A DNA stretch of 64,000 bases from Sodiomyces alkalinus F11 (GCF_003711515.1 NW_021167081.1:2846483-2910482), one strand, 5' to 3'; counted from the first letter of the stretch, positions 38,974 to 50,269 are shown. Translations and numbers: made by a program. The notes: a model not told the origin generated them from the sequence alone.

Positions 38974-39252
38974 TGTTATATAGGCATACGGACCACGATA
39001 TAGTTCCTAGGGGATCTATACCTAACTAAGGGCTTCGGATCTCGGGGACCTCGGCTATTAGGATAAAATAAGGGAGGATACCTGAAAAGACCGGATAGGA
39101 TCCAAATAACATAGTACCTATGACACAGTCTTTACTACCTAAATTAAGGGCATAAGAGACTTACATAGATTTAACTTAATATAATATATATATATATATA
39201 AGATTTCTGCTCTATTAAGTTAATTATATAAGTGCTATTTTAACGTGCGATG
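38974..39252 (+). repeat. 3' LTR of element D
   Basis: This 279-bp repeat of 26637-26911 is preceded by the polypurine-like AACTAAGGGGGTG and followed by GCTAC, the duplicated target. It includes a TA microsatellite near 39180-39202. Confidence 0.92.
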
Positions 39253-39756
39253 GCTACGTAGTAATTAAACTACCGGGATTATCGGGCATTAATTTTGCCT
39301 CCTACAACCACACGTTTTTATAACGGTTTACGGCTTTAATAGAATCAATTTAGAACGTCTAAATCTGACCGTTTTTATCGTATTTACCCCGTATGGTTAC
39401 GATGTATTTGACACTACGAACTTCACTTGGATAAATACACACATAATTTCCGTACTTTATTCGTGTTCTAACACCCCATAATAGCGCACCATTGTTATCT
39501 ACGTCTATAAAAAAAGAGGGATATCTAGTCTATCTAACACGGAGAAAGGGGGAGAAATATTTCGGAAATAACTCTGTTGACCCCTGTCTGAGCTAATGCC
39601 CGGAAGTCCCACCCCTAATAGTGTGCGGATAGCTCAAACATCCACCACATCCTTTTGCTTGGCGATTGCGCTTCGCAGCTACAGAATCCACTGTCGTTGT
39701 CTGGTCTACGCCGGGGACCGTCGCCCCGCGTGGTATGCTGCCCCTGGCGCCCCTTG
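39253..39756. other. Transition from element D to the NAD kinase island; 3' flank of the kinase gene
   Basis: No gene was seen. Base composition changes from TA-rich, CA/TG-poor DNA to ordinary DNA between about 39400 and 39600, which suggests that mutation leaked a few hundred bases beyond the transposon. The kinase 3' untranslated region and polyadenylation site should be here; no clear signal was identified. Confidence 0.5.
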
Positions 39757-41547
39757 TCACATACCTAACAGGCTCAGCTGTCTTCTTAATGGACTGGCAG
39801 CCATGCTTCCTTCCTCACTTGCATAACAGGCGGAGTCCGTATCAATGTCCCATTCCGACTCGTCGTCTTTCTCGGCTTCACCTTGAGCAGTGGAGGCGTC
39901 AAAAGCTTTCTGCGTTGCGGCTCGGGTGTTCCAACGAAGGGTGCGGGAGACGCTGTCAAACCATTCCGCTTGGGTGCGCACGACCGTGGGGAAAGGGTAC
40001 TGTGACGCCGTTATCGTCACATAATCGCCTTGGCTAAGCTCCAGGCGCCCCTTCCCATCGAATGCGCAGTAAGCGGTAGCCCGAGAGTTACGGGGGATGG
40101 CGACGCGGAGGAGCATTGTATCAGACAGAACCATGGGTCGAAAGGAGAGCGTATGCGGGCATATAGGGGTCAGGAGGATGGCGGGAATGTCGGGGTGGAC
40201 AAGAGATCCTCCAGCGGAGAGGGAGTAAGCAGTGGAGCCGGTAGGCGTCGAAAAGATGCACCCGTCGGCCTGAACGACAGTGAGGAGCTCGTCATCGCCG
40301 TAGAGCTCCAGGTTCGAGACATAGGGGGAGGGACCGCGGTCGATGACCAGCTCGTTCAGCACCTCAAACTGTTCGCCTTCGGCGGCTTGCTGGCCGAGAT
40401 CGCCGTGACGATAAACGGTGCAGGTGAAACGCATGCGGAGGTTGACACGCATGCCCTCGTCTCCCATGATGCGATCCAGGTGATCTTTAAACTTTTCGAA
40501 CTCGAAGCCGGTGAGGAAGCCCAGGCTACCAAGGCTGAAGGAGAGTACAGGGGGAACAATGCGCTGGAAAAGCCACGAGGTGAACAGTACAGTGCCATCG
40601 CCGCCGAGTGTCACCACCAAGTCGAATTTCTCTGGTTGGCTCCAGCACAAATCTGGTATCCAGTACTTGAGCATATGTTGGAAGCGTGGGTTCTCGCTGA
40701 GTATACCATGGGCGTCGAAACGCTTGGAGGCCCGGAGTTTGGCGTCCACGTAGACGTTCACACCAAGATTGGAACCATACCGAGGGCTACCCAGCAGCCA
40801 CAGTGTCAGCTCCCGGGTCAGGTAGACCAGCTGGTTGTCTCGTGCCTTGGTGACGATCATGACATTGCGCACGGCTCTCTTGATGGGGCGACGCTGAAGC
40901 TGCTTTGATACTTCGCGGACGCCAGTGGCTGTCTGGACAAGACGTGAGTGTGACATAGTAGCGTCGTTCTCGATATGCTCAAGGAACTTGTCGATGTCAA
41001 CTGCGTCGTCGAATCGATTATGGTAAAAGCAAGGCGACTGTAGTGTTGGGAGGGCGGTTATGGGGGTTGCAGATTGGTTGGCGATGTCATTCAGGGTGTC
41101 GGCAAGTTGTTGCGATGAGGATGGCCTGGAGGGGCTGTTGTCATCGGGAACGGCACCGTGGGCAGACAGCATAGAGGGTAGGGATAGAGATGCAGGCTTG
41201 CGATTGCGTGCGACTGAGGCGAGGGCTTTCATGGTAGTCTGACGCGGTACCTCGGGCGACGAGGCGTCCCGATATTGACCGTCGGGACTTGCCTGGCTTT
41301 GGGGCAAGGGGTAGCGACTGTCCATGGACGGGACGAATGGGCTGTGTAGTAGTGAGGAGGAAGCGGGCAAGTGAGAGTGAGAAGACGGCGGACGCGGAGA
41401 CGACACGGGCCCGTTGGAGGAGCAAGAGCCCTCAAGGACCACCGGCCTCTCCCCATTTGTGTGTTGGGAGGAACAACTCTGCGCCGAGGACGGCGCATTA
41501 TTCAGTGCGGGGTGTAGAGCCGTGGGCGAGGCGACGAAGCCGGACAT
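39757..41547 (-). CDS. NAD kinase (ATP-NAD kinase family)
   Basis: This is a complete intron-free frame of 596 residues. The enzyme phosphorylates NAD+ with ATP to NADP+, the source of NADPH for biosynthesis and oxidative-stress defence, most likely in the cytosol. Residues 1-200 are Ser/Pro-rich and probably disordered, as in other fungal homologues. The catalytic domain starts near 220. The family signature GGDGT is at 315-319, within LVVTLGGDGTVLF. The conserved NE motif is at 398-399 (LNELVIDRG), and the glycine-rich second signature STPTGSTAYSLSAGGS at 433-448. The C-terminal tail (550-590) is acidic and ends with LRRQLSLLGM. The ATG at 41547 is the first in frame. No mitochondrial targeting signal is obvious. 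Codon use and dinucleotides are normal, unlike all DNA around it. Overlapping open frames on both strands are shadows. Confidence 0.95.
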   Translation of the reverse strand: MSGFVASPTALHPALNNAPSSAQSCSSQHTNGERPVVLEGSCSSNGPVSSPRPPSSHSHLPASSSLLHSPFVPSMDSRYPLPQSQASPDGQYRDASSPEVPRQTTMKALASVARNRKPASLSLPSMLSAHGAVPDDNSPSRPSSSQQLADTLNDIANQSATPITALPTLQSPCFYHNRFDDAVDIDKFLEHIENDATMSHSRLVQTATGVREVSKQLQRRPIKRAVRNVMIVTKARDNQLVYLTRELTLWLLGSPRYGSNLGVNVYVDAKLRASKRFDAHGILSENPRFQHMLKYWIPDLCWSQPEKFDLVVTLGGDGTVLFTSWLFQRIVPPVLSFSLGSLGFLTGFEFEKFKDHLDRIMGDEGMRVNLRMRFTCTVYRHGDLGQQAAEGEQFEVLNELVIDRGPSPYVSNLELYGDDELLTVVQADGCIFSTPTGSTAYSLSAGGSLVHPDIPAILLTPICPHTLSFRPMVLSDTMLLRVAIPRNSRATAYCAFDGKGRLELSQGDYVTITASQYPFPTVVRTQAEWFDSVSRTLRWNTRAATQKAFDASTAQGEAEKDDESEWDIDTDSACYASEEGSMAASPLRRQLSLLGM

Positions 41548-42029
41548 AACCTCTTCGTTCTCTGACTAGGATTCGGAGCTAATGAGACAGTCCGAGAGGG
41601 AGGCAGAAAGAATTGAGCGCCTGTCCTGTTGTGGGGAACTTGATGTAGAGTTCAGGCGATTAGACGAGACTAACAGGCTGGTACCTGTCTTCTGGCTCTG
41701 GTGCTTGAAACTGGTATGAGCCAGCACCGACTTTCAGCAATGTGCTGCGATGTGACGATGGCCTGGGTGTCCAAAGGGGAGGTATAAATGTAGCCTAGAA
41801 GACAGAGTGGGAGGCAAGAGGTAGAGACAGTTGCCGCGCAATAAGTGATCCGTCAGACCGCTCTAAAAATAAGAATAAGAACGATAATGATCCGGTGGTA
41901 ATAACAAAGAAGCGGCTCAAAATTCGTCAAGACAGACGGATAGAATTCAGGTCGGAACTTTCGTGATTTGACCTTGAATATCGTAGGAAACACCAGTACT
42001 TCGTCCTCTTTGGGCCTGCCGGGGAGAGG

Positions 42030-42135
42030 AACTGCAGAGGAGATCGAGGAGAGACGAAAGATGAAAGAAGAGAAGAGAAGAGAAGAGAGGTCGATACCGA
42101 GAGAGAAAGGAACAGAAAAAAAAGATGATGAAGAA
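42030..42135 (-). promoter_or_regulatory. Pyrimidine-rich promoter tract upstream of the NAD kinase gene
   Basis: The plus strand is almost purely purine here (repeated AGAAGAG), so the coding strand of the kinase is a CT-rich tract about 480-590 bp before the start codon. Such tracts are common in promoters and leaders of filamentous fungi and often lie near transcription starts. No defined factor site is claimed. The plus-strand frame across it (41968-42204) is low-complexity and not a gene. Confidence 0.5.
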
Positions 42136-42700
42136 TTAATCCAGGTTAAGAAACAAGTAGGAATTGAGCGACCAAGGATGGGGGTCGAGCAAGCTCGGGG
42201 CTAGCATCCACGTCTACAAAGTATGTGCACCAAAGGTGGACTCGACGCTCGCCGCCATGACCCCATTGTTGCTGGTCTCTGAAGTAGGGAGTTACATACA
42301 GAACATAATATGTCAAGGCCTGAAACTCGAAAACCTCGTTGTTTCGTGAACCAAACCACAACTTAGGCGTACTTCATAATCATTCATGACTCATGGCTAT
42401 TGCAGTGGCTCCGTGGGGAGCAATGCCAAGCCAATGTACGTCTTATCCAACGTTACAGGTACCCGACCATTACCTCACACTCTGCATTAGTGTGCCATTT
42501 ATGTGCAAATACACTCCAACCCCTGTCGGACAGGCCGTAAGATTGACGGTTACGTAACGGGCACGGATTTGACTGCAGGATTATACCCTTAGTAATCGGG
42601 GTGGACACCTGCAGAATCTTCACTATAGAAATTACGGTGGCAGGAGTTCCCTAACGGTCGAGGATTTTGGACATAGTTACACACATAGATCTATGGATTT
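42136..42700. other. Intergenic DNA right of the NAD kinase gene
   Basis: Ordinary composition up to about 42680, then an abrupt change to TA-rich mutated DNA. Short open frames around 42146-42361 overlap each other on both strands and look like chance. No gene was recognised. Confidence 0.5.
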
Positions 42701-43389
42701 ATAAGCCTTAATTTAAATTAACAGATTAACTGCCCTATTACTATTCTTCTACGACATTATTACAGTTACGCTATATCTAATAATTAAGAGTCTTATATAC
42801 TATCGATAATCTATTCTTTACTAATCGAACAACCGATTAAGAGCTATCTAAGCCGAGCCGGTGCAGCGAACCTTTTACCGAATCCTTTCTTACTCTTAAA
42901 AAGCTTATCAACTATTAAGATCACTGTTCTATAAGACCTCCGGGGGTAATACTATATAATAGTATATCTAAAGCTACTAAACCTTCTAGTAACGAAGTGA
43001 CGACGTGACGGCTATGGCCTATAATGTCCGGAATAAATTTACCGACTTAATAATCCCCTTTCTATAAACCGGCCTTAGAGCCTTACCCTGATTTTAAAAA
43101 CGATACTACCCTTATTCTAACCACTATCTCGCCTACCGTGGTAGATTTAAAGACTGCCGGAACGGCCGCTTATAACCTTAATTATAATACCCTTATTTAA
43201 TTTAACTACCGTGCCACCGCCGCGCTAGATCTAAGGACTACCAGAACGACTGCGTATACTATTAACTACTTTAACGGTTTACCTGCTTCCTATAGTAGAT
43301 TTAACGACCGCGCTAGTTCTTATAACTACCGGAATAAGGATACCTTTATAGCAGACCTAACGGTTACTAAAACGGCCACCTATAATATT
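42701..43389. other. RIP-affected region with low-complexity coding look
   Basis: Between about 43130 and 43400, an imperfectly repeated motif (AGATTTAA-GAC-GC near 43142, 43228 and 43308) gives Asn/Arg/Tyr-rich conceptual peptides on the plus strand. No assignment is possible. Confidence 0.3.
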
Positions 43390-45130
43390 AAGTAATAACC
43401 TTAGAAGAAGATCCTGCAAAAGCGTTAAAGAATATTGCACGAGTACCGAAAATAAGTCACGACCTTAAAGAAAGACTAGTATATATTCCCTGAATAGCCT
43501 ACTCTAGAGTGGGCTTAAGGAATCCCCTTAAGTCCGTAGGTCGAAGGGGTACTTATCTAGACCCGAAACTAATAACCGTAAGACTACTTCGGAGGAGCTA
43601 TTTTAACTACTTTATAAGAGCTATTTTAAGAAGTATCTTAATAACTACTATAAAGAGTATTATAATTGAAGCGTAGTTATTTACTATACCCTCGGTATAC
43701 TTCGTAGAGATCGGAATACTTAGGTATAAATCCGGGTCCGTTAGCGACCTAGTATTATTAGTCGCTATATCTATTACCCGCGCCACTATTATCCTCAGAC
43801 TCTATAAAACCCTCGGAGTCTACCTCGGCGTAATAATACTTATTCTCGGGCTTTATATTAGTATTATCTCCGGATATAGGTTCCGTAGCGGTCTTTTCCG
43901 TAAAGGCGTTTACCTAGTCTCGGGGGTGGTCCCTAGGATAGTCCCTGTATCGACGGTTAGAGTATTCGTTAGCATTATAGGTTAGGAGTCGTTAACCCTT
44001 ATTATTAGTAAAGCGGTTAGCGTTAGGCGTAGGAAAAGCACGGTTCTTATTTTAATAACGGAACTAGCTAGGGCTAAGGGAATAGCGGTCCGGCTACGGT
44101 ATACGATATCGCTCGGGCATAGGACTAGACCGGCCGTTATAATACCTTAGAGCGGATTACTACACTATAATAATAGGCGGAATAGAACCGTAAGATCTGC
44201 GGGTTCCTTAGTTAGCCCTAGCCAGGCTATATTGGTTAACGTGGTGCTTCCATACACTTTAGGTGTAGTTCCGATACTACCCTGGTATTAGGCTAGCCAG
44301 GGAGTTTATAAAGTCGGCTTATTTTACCTTAGGTCCCGGGCGGACTATAGTAGCGGCCAGGTTAGCGTTAAGCTTATTCTAGACGGTGGATACGAACTTT
44401 TCCTTAGACGTTAGAAGGTTAGCAATCTATAGTAGTAGTATAGCGGGTAATAGTCTTAGCGGAAAAGACATACGATATAGACGATTACTATAAGCAGGAT
44501 TTACTTAGGGAGTATATTAGTTCCTCCTCCTTAATACCAGGTTCCTTAGCTGTTATCTTTATAGTAGAACAGATAAGGAGTATAGTCGGTTCTATATTAC
44601 TAAATAGAGGTTTACCTAATACCGCTAAGTTAAGTAATAGCCTACTAGGTCCCGCTATTACTATTCGACTAGCGAAGGGTATAGCGGAGATAGGTCTAGT
44701 AGGACCTATCCCGGTTAGACTATATTCTGCTAATCCGTTCTTTAGCTTATCCGAGGTAATCGGCGATAGCGGACTAACAGTAAACACCTTAGCGACTTAC
44801 TTACCCTTCTTCTTATTAGTTTCCGGTATACTTACTAAGATATCCTAGTATTCCGGCTTATAACTAAGCTATTTTTCGAACGCTACGGCGAAATAACTAT
44901 GATAAGCTATCTAGATCTTTAGATCTATACCCTTAATCGTGGAGACTAGCTTCCACGCTCTTCCCTTTAGGGTTATAGCGCCGCTAATTTCGGGGTTCCT
45001 CGGTATATTGGTAGCCGATCGGATAATAATAAGTAATACGATTACCCCTGGGGGAGAATACTTTCCGTAAGGCGTGGGTAGTTATTAATAAACTTTAGAA
45101 GAGGCTAGGCTACCCTTATATATCGTGGGA
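43390..45130 (-). pseudogene. Retroelement gag-like remnant G
   Basis: On the minus strand, an open part at 44488-44787 (99 codons, PSLLLN-like hydrophobic helices) continues in several RIP-broken pieces. Around 44050-43730 the frame reads RYRDYPRDHPRDQVNAFTEKTATEP and YYYAEVDSEGFIESEDN, a charged, acidic tail like those of LTR-element gag proteins. No pol domains follow to the left, so the element is truncated near 42.7 kb. Repeat J copy 2 lies about 280 bp upstream and may be its LTR. The gag call is an inference from composition and context. Confidence 0.4.
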
Positions 45131-45411
45131 GGGGAGGATATTATTAGGAGGGTTTGCGTCGGTTATAATATCGGAGCTTAGGATCTACAGTAAATATTTT
45201 AGTATAGGTTAGTATAAACGCCTTTCCTATATCGTAGCTAGTAACTATAGATTCTTTATATACTCTACGCCTAGACCTAGTGAAAGGGAGGCGTCTTTGC
45301 CTAGCGTGTTAGCGGGTTCGCTAATAAGCCTATATAGTCTATATAAGCGTAGTCCTCGAAGGTTATACTAGGCGGCGGTAGGCGAACCTTACCTAAAAGC
45401 TTTAGCGACTA
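45131..45411. other. Leader-like DNA between repeat J copy 2 and remnant G
   Basis: No gene was seen. It is TA-rich with RIP bias. If J is an LTR, this would be the primer-binding and leader region of G, but no primer-binding site was recognised. Confidence 0.35.
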
Positions 45412-45838
45412 CTATTTAATATACCTTAGCTAGGTAAATCCCTGCCTAGCCAGTACTATAAGACCTAGAGGATATAGGATTTAATATACTCTAGCCAGGT
45501 ACGACTCTAGCCAGCTAGCACTATTAGACCTAGGGAATCTAGGACTTAGAGAGTAACCTTTACTATAGTAAATAGGGTATAATAAAGATATCTTACTCTA
45601 ACTAAGGGGGCCCGCACCCGGGACTTAAGTATCAACGGGTAAACCCCGTGGAATCCTCGGCTTCTATATACAGGAACCCGGGGGATTCCCCGGCGTTCAC
45701 TAATTATACCCTAGGGGAGACATAGTATACCCTAAAAGTACCTATAGTATACCCTATACGTGCTATAGCTTATACTATAGTACCGCTAGGGTACCCTATG
45801 GTACGCCTTAGTATTCCCGGTGGAATCTAGGACGTATT
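45412..45838 (-). repeat. Dispersed repeat J, copy 2 (possible LTR)
   Basis: This is the inverted counterpart of 25088-25505 over about 425 bp, including the shared core TACCCTAGCGGTACTATAG. It sits between remnant G (left) and the truncated 5' end of LINE-I (right). Confidence 0.65.
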
Positions 45839-45841
45839 ACC

Positions 45842-48617
45842 TAGTAACGGTTTAAACCGGATCTATAAGCCCTATAACGCTATTCTTAGGTCCTTTTTAC
45901 AGGCCTACTTAGCTTTTTTTTCCGTAGGATATTACCCTACCTGCTGGGAAGATGCCTTTAGGGTTATTCTGCCGAAGCCAGGAAAAGACGACTATTCCAA
46001 TCCTACGTCTTATAGAATTATAGCCCTTCTAAACTATCTAGGTACAGAGGTCGAACGGGTTATAGGTACTAGGCTTAGGTATCTAGCTAATACCCGCGAT
46101 AACCTCCAATACCCTAGTTAGATACGACGTAGAAAATAACGATCAGCTACTAATACGGCCCTTCTACTCCTTTACTATATCGATAAATAAAGTAAATCTC
46201 GTTAAACTCCTATATTTCTACGCTATTTTTAGATATTAAAGCAGCCTTCGAATATATTGCCCGCCCCTGGATACTTAGGGCCCTTTAAAAGCTCTAATTA
46301 CCCCCGAACCTAGTTAAATATATAGTCTGTTTTACAGAAAACAAGCGTATCAAACTAGCTTTTAAGGGTTAGGTTTAGTAGCCTACCCGGCTAAATATAG
46401 GGATTCTATAAGGCTCCCCGGTTTCCTATATTATATTCCTGATTTATATTAAGAAGGCTATAGTGGGACCGGACTTTTAAGGTCTTTAGCTCTCCTATAT
46501 CAACGATTCGTGGCTATCTATAGCGTCTATATCGACTAGGAAAAACTATAAAACCCTAGAAAAGCCTGTAGGACCCTTTTTCGACGTAGCAAAACTTAAA
46601 TAAGTCCTTTTTAACCACGGAAAAATAGAGTGTATCTACTTCTATAATAGACGATCTAAAGAAGACGCTCTAATGACAATAGTAGAGTATATAGTAAAGC
46701 TAGCGCTAGGTGCTATTAGGTCGCTAGGGGTCTGGTTTAATCCTAAGCTATCCTTTAAACCCCACGTTCAAAAACACCTAAACTTAGCTTTAGGGACCCT
46801 AGATACGTTATACAGACTAGCTAGCTCGTGGGAGGGCCTTTATTTCAAAGCCCTATAATACTTGTATATAGCTTGTATAGCCTCTTTAGCTGGCCTTAGC
46901 TTGTAGCTCTAGTAGGACCCTGAATCAGCAAAAGAATACCTTATAGACCGCCTAGAACGCTTATAGTACGGCGCTTTAGTTAGGGCCCTAGGTGCTTTTA
47001 AGGGGTCCCCTCTTCGGCCTTTAGAGCTCGAAGCGGTAGTCCCTCTAGCGATGGTTTGGTTAACTAGCTCTAATAGGCTTTATGCCTTTAAGACCTTAAC
47101 AATTCTACCAAACAATCCTATTAAGCACTAGCCCCTACCGAGCGAAAACCACGAAGACCTCGCCCGGTTATAGAACCTACTGCCTACTATATAGCTTTAT
47201 AGGCTAGGCTTAGAAATAGTGGCTTTAGTAGGGTAGTCTTGGAATATCGAGGGTCTTGTAGGTAGGTAGGAGGCCCCCTGGGCTTCCGAGCCTATAGCGG
47301 ACCAAACCCCCTTTATTTCTTGTAAAGACCGGCCCGGCAAAGCTATTAACCCCGACCTTAGCCCTGACTATGGCGCCGGAACCCACGGGTAGAAGATAGC
47401 CTACCTTAAAGCCCTCTCTGCAATATAATAAACCCTAGGTAAATAGACCGCTATCTTCTATACCAACGGCTCCCTAGGCCACCCTATAAGGCCCCCTATA
47501 GGGCCCTGGAAGGTTATAGCTGCTATAATATAGTGGACTAATACTAGAAGACCTTATAAAGCTTTAGGCTTTAACCTAGGGACCTCTGCCGAAGTTACTA
47601 ACTGTTAGGTGCCCCTGCCTAGGAGAGAGAGGCCGAGTGCACGACGGGACCACGACGGGTTCCTGTATAGACGAGACCGGGCTCCTGTCTTAACGTGGCC
47701 ACGGCTACCCTAGGCCGATACTACTATACAGGGCCGTGGCCTAGGCTTAGGCGTAGATATCCGTTTACGATATCCGTTTAACTATATTAGCGTTAGCCTA
47801 GGAGTATATAGTGCTTATATAGTGCCCCCTCCTTAGTATAGGGAGGGCAGCGATTATTCTAATTCTTTAGGACTACCTATATTCGGACTAGCCGTGACTA
47901 CCGCTTCATCTACGCCTATTCCTTTTTAGACCCTCTCGCTACTACCTCCTCACTCCTTATAACTACCTATGTAATACTAACGCTAAATTATACGCTAATT
48001 TTCAGGCCCTTTACGCTGCCCTATAGCAGACGCCTATGCCCTTAGAGTGCTATATCTTTAGTAATTCATAGGCGGGTATTTAAAAGCTTTAGAGTACGTT
48101 ATAGTCGGCTATAGAAGTAAAAACCCGTATCTCACGCCTTAACTAACTAGGCACTTCGGTTTCTATATAGTAGTGCCCCTTATATATAAAGATAGAGGGG
48201 AATAAACTAGCGGATAAAGTAGCTAAAAGGGCGTTAAACTATAAGAAATCTACTAAATCTATTAGTTTAGTTACTCTTAGCTACCTAAAACGCCTAGTAA
48301 ATAAAGGCCTTACTTAAGACTAGAAGACCCTATAGAATAACGAAGAGTAAGAAGAAAAAGAGGTTAATCGGTACGGTTAGGCCGCCTTTATAAGCGCTTA
48401 GTCCGCGATAACGTCCGATTTTCCCGAAAACCACTACTAATAAAGGGCCCTAGGTAGGTAAAGTCGGCTTTGACTTAGTTAAAAACCGGCTTCGGATACC
48501 AAAAACCCTACTAAAAACAGACTTAAAACTACACTAACGACCGCTATTCCTGGCCCGGCTCTCCTATATAGGATGTAGCCTACGTTATTCTTTCCTACGC
48601 TTTTTATAAAAACAAAC
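45842..48617 (+). mobile_element. LINE-I (Tad1-like), 5'-truncated, left part
   Basis: Similarity with LINE-III begins inside the RT domain (NRIYKPYN at about 45850), so the 5' half is missing, as is common after incomplete reverse transcription. RT motifs follow (PKPGKD-YSNP-SYRI at 45972-46020, ERVIGTRLRYLANTRDNL near 46050). RNase H appears at 47980-48240 (YIFSNSQAG, LADKVAKRAL). It is interrupted by a solo LTR at 47603-47976. At 48605-48617 it meets LINE-II and resumes at 55274. RIP-degraded. Confidence 0.85.
47603..47976 (+). repeat. Solo LTR inside LINE-I
   Basis: 374 bp, beginning TGTTAGGTGCCCC and ending GTAATA (probably TAACA before mutation), flanked on both sides by CTAAC (47598-47602 and 47977-47981). 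Removing it and one CTAAC restores the LINE RNase H frame EVTN-KLYA exactly. No internal element remains, so the LTR pair recombined. It is not the D, B or C family. It keeps more CA/TG than its surroundings. Confidence 0.9.
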
Positions 48618-48949
48618 TATATATAATTATAATAAGATCCGATTTCGATACGCCTAGTGACCACGGGCGCGTAATAAGAGTAAAATCGGTAAAACCACCG
48701 AGATAGAGATTATAATTACCGCCTCCCTCCCGGGATACTATTATAGCGATACCGTAATACCGGCGCTACGGTATAGCCGGAAGAATTATAGGATAGCGTT
48801 ATCCAGACCTTAACTATATAGAATTCGTAACGGACCCACGTTTCGTAATACGACTATTCCCCCCTCCTCCTAAGATAGGATATAGCGCAGAACCGATATA
48901 AGACTAAAAAAGGATTACCGTGTCCCCTTAAACCGAGAGTAGCTAAGAT

Positions 48950-50230
48950 TAAGGTAGAAAGTTAGGCCTTACTAGCTAATAGAAACACGATTAAGTAGGT
49001 CGTGGAGCTAGTAAAGGAATTAATTATAATACGTAGTACCCGTAATAACGCCGGTATACTACCGTTAATATACCTATATATTTCCGTCTGCTATATTATC
49101 CGAGAGGAACTCCGAAAAGGAATAAGCGGTATAAAAAAGGCCTAGGCTAATATTATAACCCGGGCTCCCGTGGCGGTTCCGCCGCGGGACCTCGCCCCCC
49201 CTAAAATAATCCCCGCTAAATACGACCAGGAATTCATTATCTACTAAGGAACCCTCCCCTAAGACTAGCCCTTTAGAGCCAGGACCCTAAAGAAAATTAT
49301 CTAAGCTATAAACGCTATAACTACCCAATACGATACCGTAGCGGCACGGAAACTACTAAGCAGAGATATCTACTTTACCTTTACCGGAGGGGTATAATAA
49401 TAGGCTACCTATAAGAAGTAATAGGTTAAAAAGGCCTTAAATAAAGGAGCCGCCCTAACCGTACGTATATATCCTATACTTATTAATACTATCCCTCAGG
49501 AGGTCCTTAACGCCTTATCCGAAAAAGACTTACTAGTATCTCTATAAGACACGAATCCTAAGGCTAAAATCCTCTGAGTATAATAGCGAGTACCCCGCCG
49601 CGGCATTAGCAGGATAACGCTTCTTCTTATCGAATCGGCTTCCCTAAAAGGGGTAATAAGCCTTATCCGGAATACCCTCCTCTTTAAGAGGGGTAGCTAT
49701 ATCTACGAACTATATAATCCTAACCTTAACACCCTAAGATACTATAAGTGCCTATACTTCGGCTATAAGGCTAACGACTACCCTACGGTAAAAGGGGTAT
49801 ACTATTACTACGCTAAGCCTAAATCAGCGTATCTATAAGGCCTAGGATACTATAACGTTATAGCGCCTAGGCGTCCCCGCCGCTATACCGCTTATACCGG
49901 AGATTATAATACCTTTAACGATTTATACTACTTATTAAAGAATAAGGCTAAGAAAACCCGCGAAGCGTATAAGTACCGAGCCAGGGACTTTAATATTACC
50001 CGCTAGACCGAAGCGGTATACCTGTAGTAGCCGTAGATCTTCCCCCTAATTATTATCGCCTAGGACTAAGACCGACCCCTTTATAAGGGTAGAGGACGCC
50101 CCCTAAAAAGGACTACAGGATAGGAGGACTCCCTGATACCGGGCCTAATAAGCGCCTCTATAATCCTCCGTAAAGCTAATAAAGCACCGTAGTAAGAGCC
50201 CTAAAGTTAAAGCTAGACCCCGGTTATACC
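48950..50230 (+). pseudogene. LINE-II ORF1 remnant (gag-like, CCHC)
   Basis: A helical N-terminal region is followed at about 49735-49850 by KCLYFGYKANDYPTVK and YYYAKP, remnants of tandem CCHC knuckles (Cys/His to Tyr by RIP), then a basic C-terminus (RRPRRYTAYTGDYN). The inverted copy at 55621-56375 covers its first third. Confidence 0.7.
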
Positions 50231-50269
50231 GGGTATATTATCTTAAACCCCCCCCCCCCCTTTTTAACT

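Larger units (their letters stand above)
26637..39252 (+). mobile_element. Ty1/copia element D, RIP-degraded, interrupted by LINE-III
   Basis: LTRs at 26637-26911 and 38974-39252 are direct repeats flanked by the perfect 5-bp duplication GCTAC (26632-26636 and 39253-39257). The internal order is gag, protease, integrase, reverse transcriptase, RNase H, which is the copia order (integrase before RT). About 6.2 kb of LINE-III (29232-35441) split the integrase. Without it the element would be about 6.4 kb. Two more relics of the same LTR lie at 57160-57433 and 59825-59857. Confidence 0.93.

Noticed and set aside
40030..40908. 292-codon plus-strand open frame
   Set aside because: It lies wholly inside the NAD kinase gene on the other strand, has no family motifs, and is a shadow of that GC-rich coding sequence.
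41968..42204. 78-codon Glu/Lys/Arg-rich frame
   Set aside because: It is the translation of the purine-rich tract in the kinase promoter, with simple repeats and no homology signal.
25088..45838. A single 20-kb transposon with J as terminal inverted repeats
   Set aside because: No terminal duplication, no transposase candidate, and J copy 2 sits like an LTR before a gag-like gene. Kept only as an open question in the findings.
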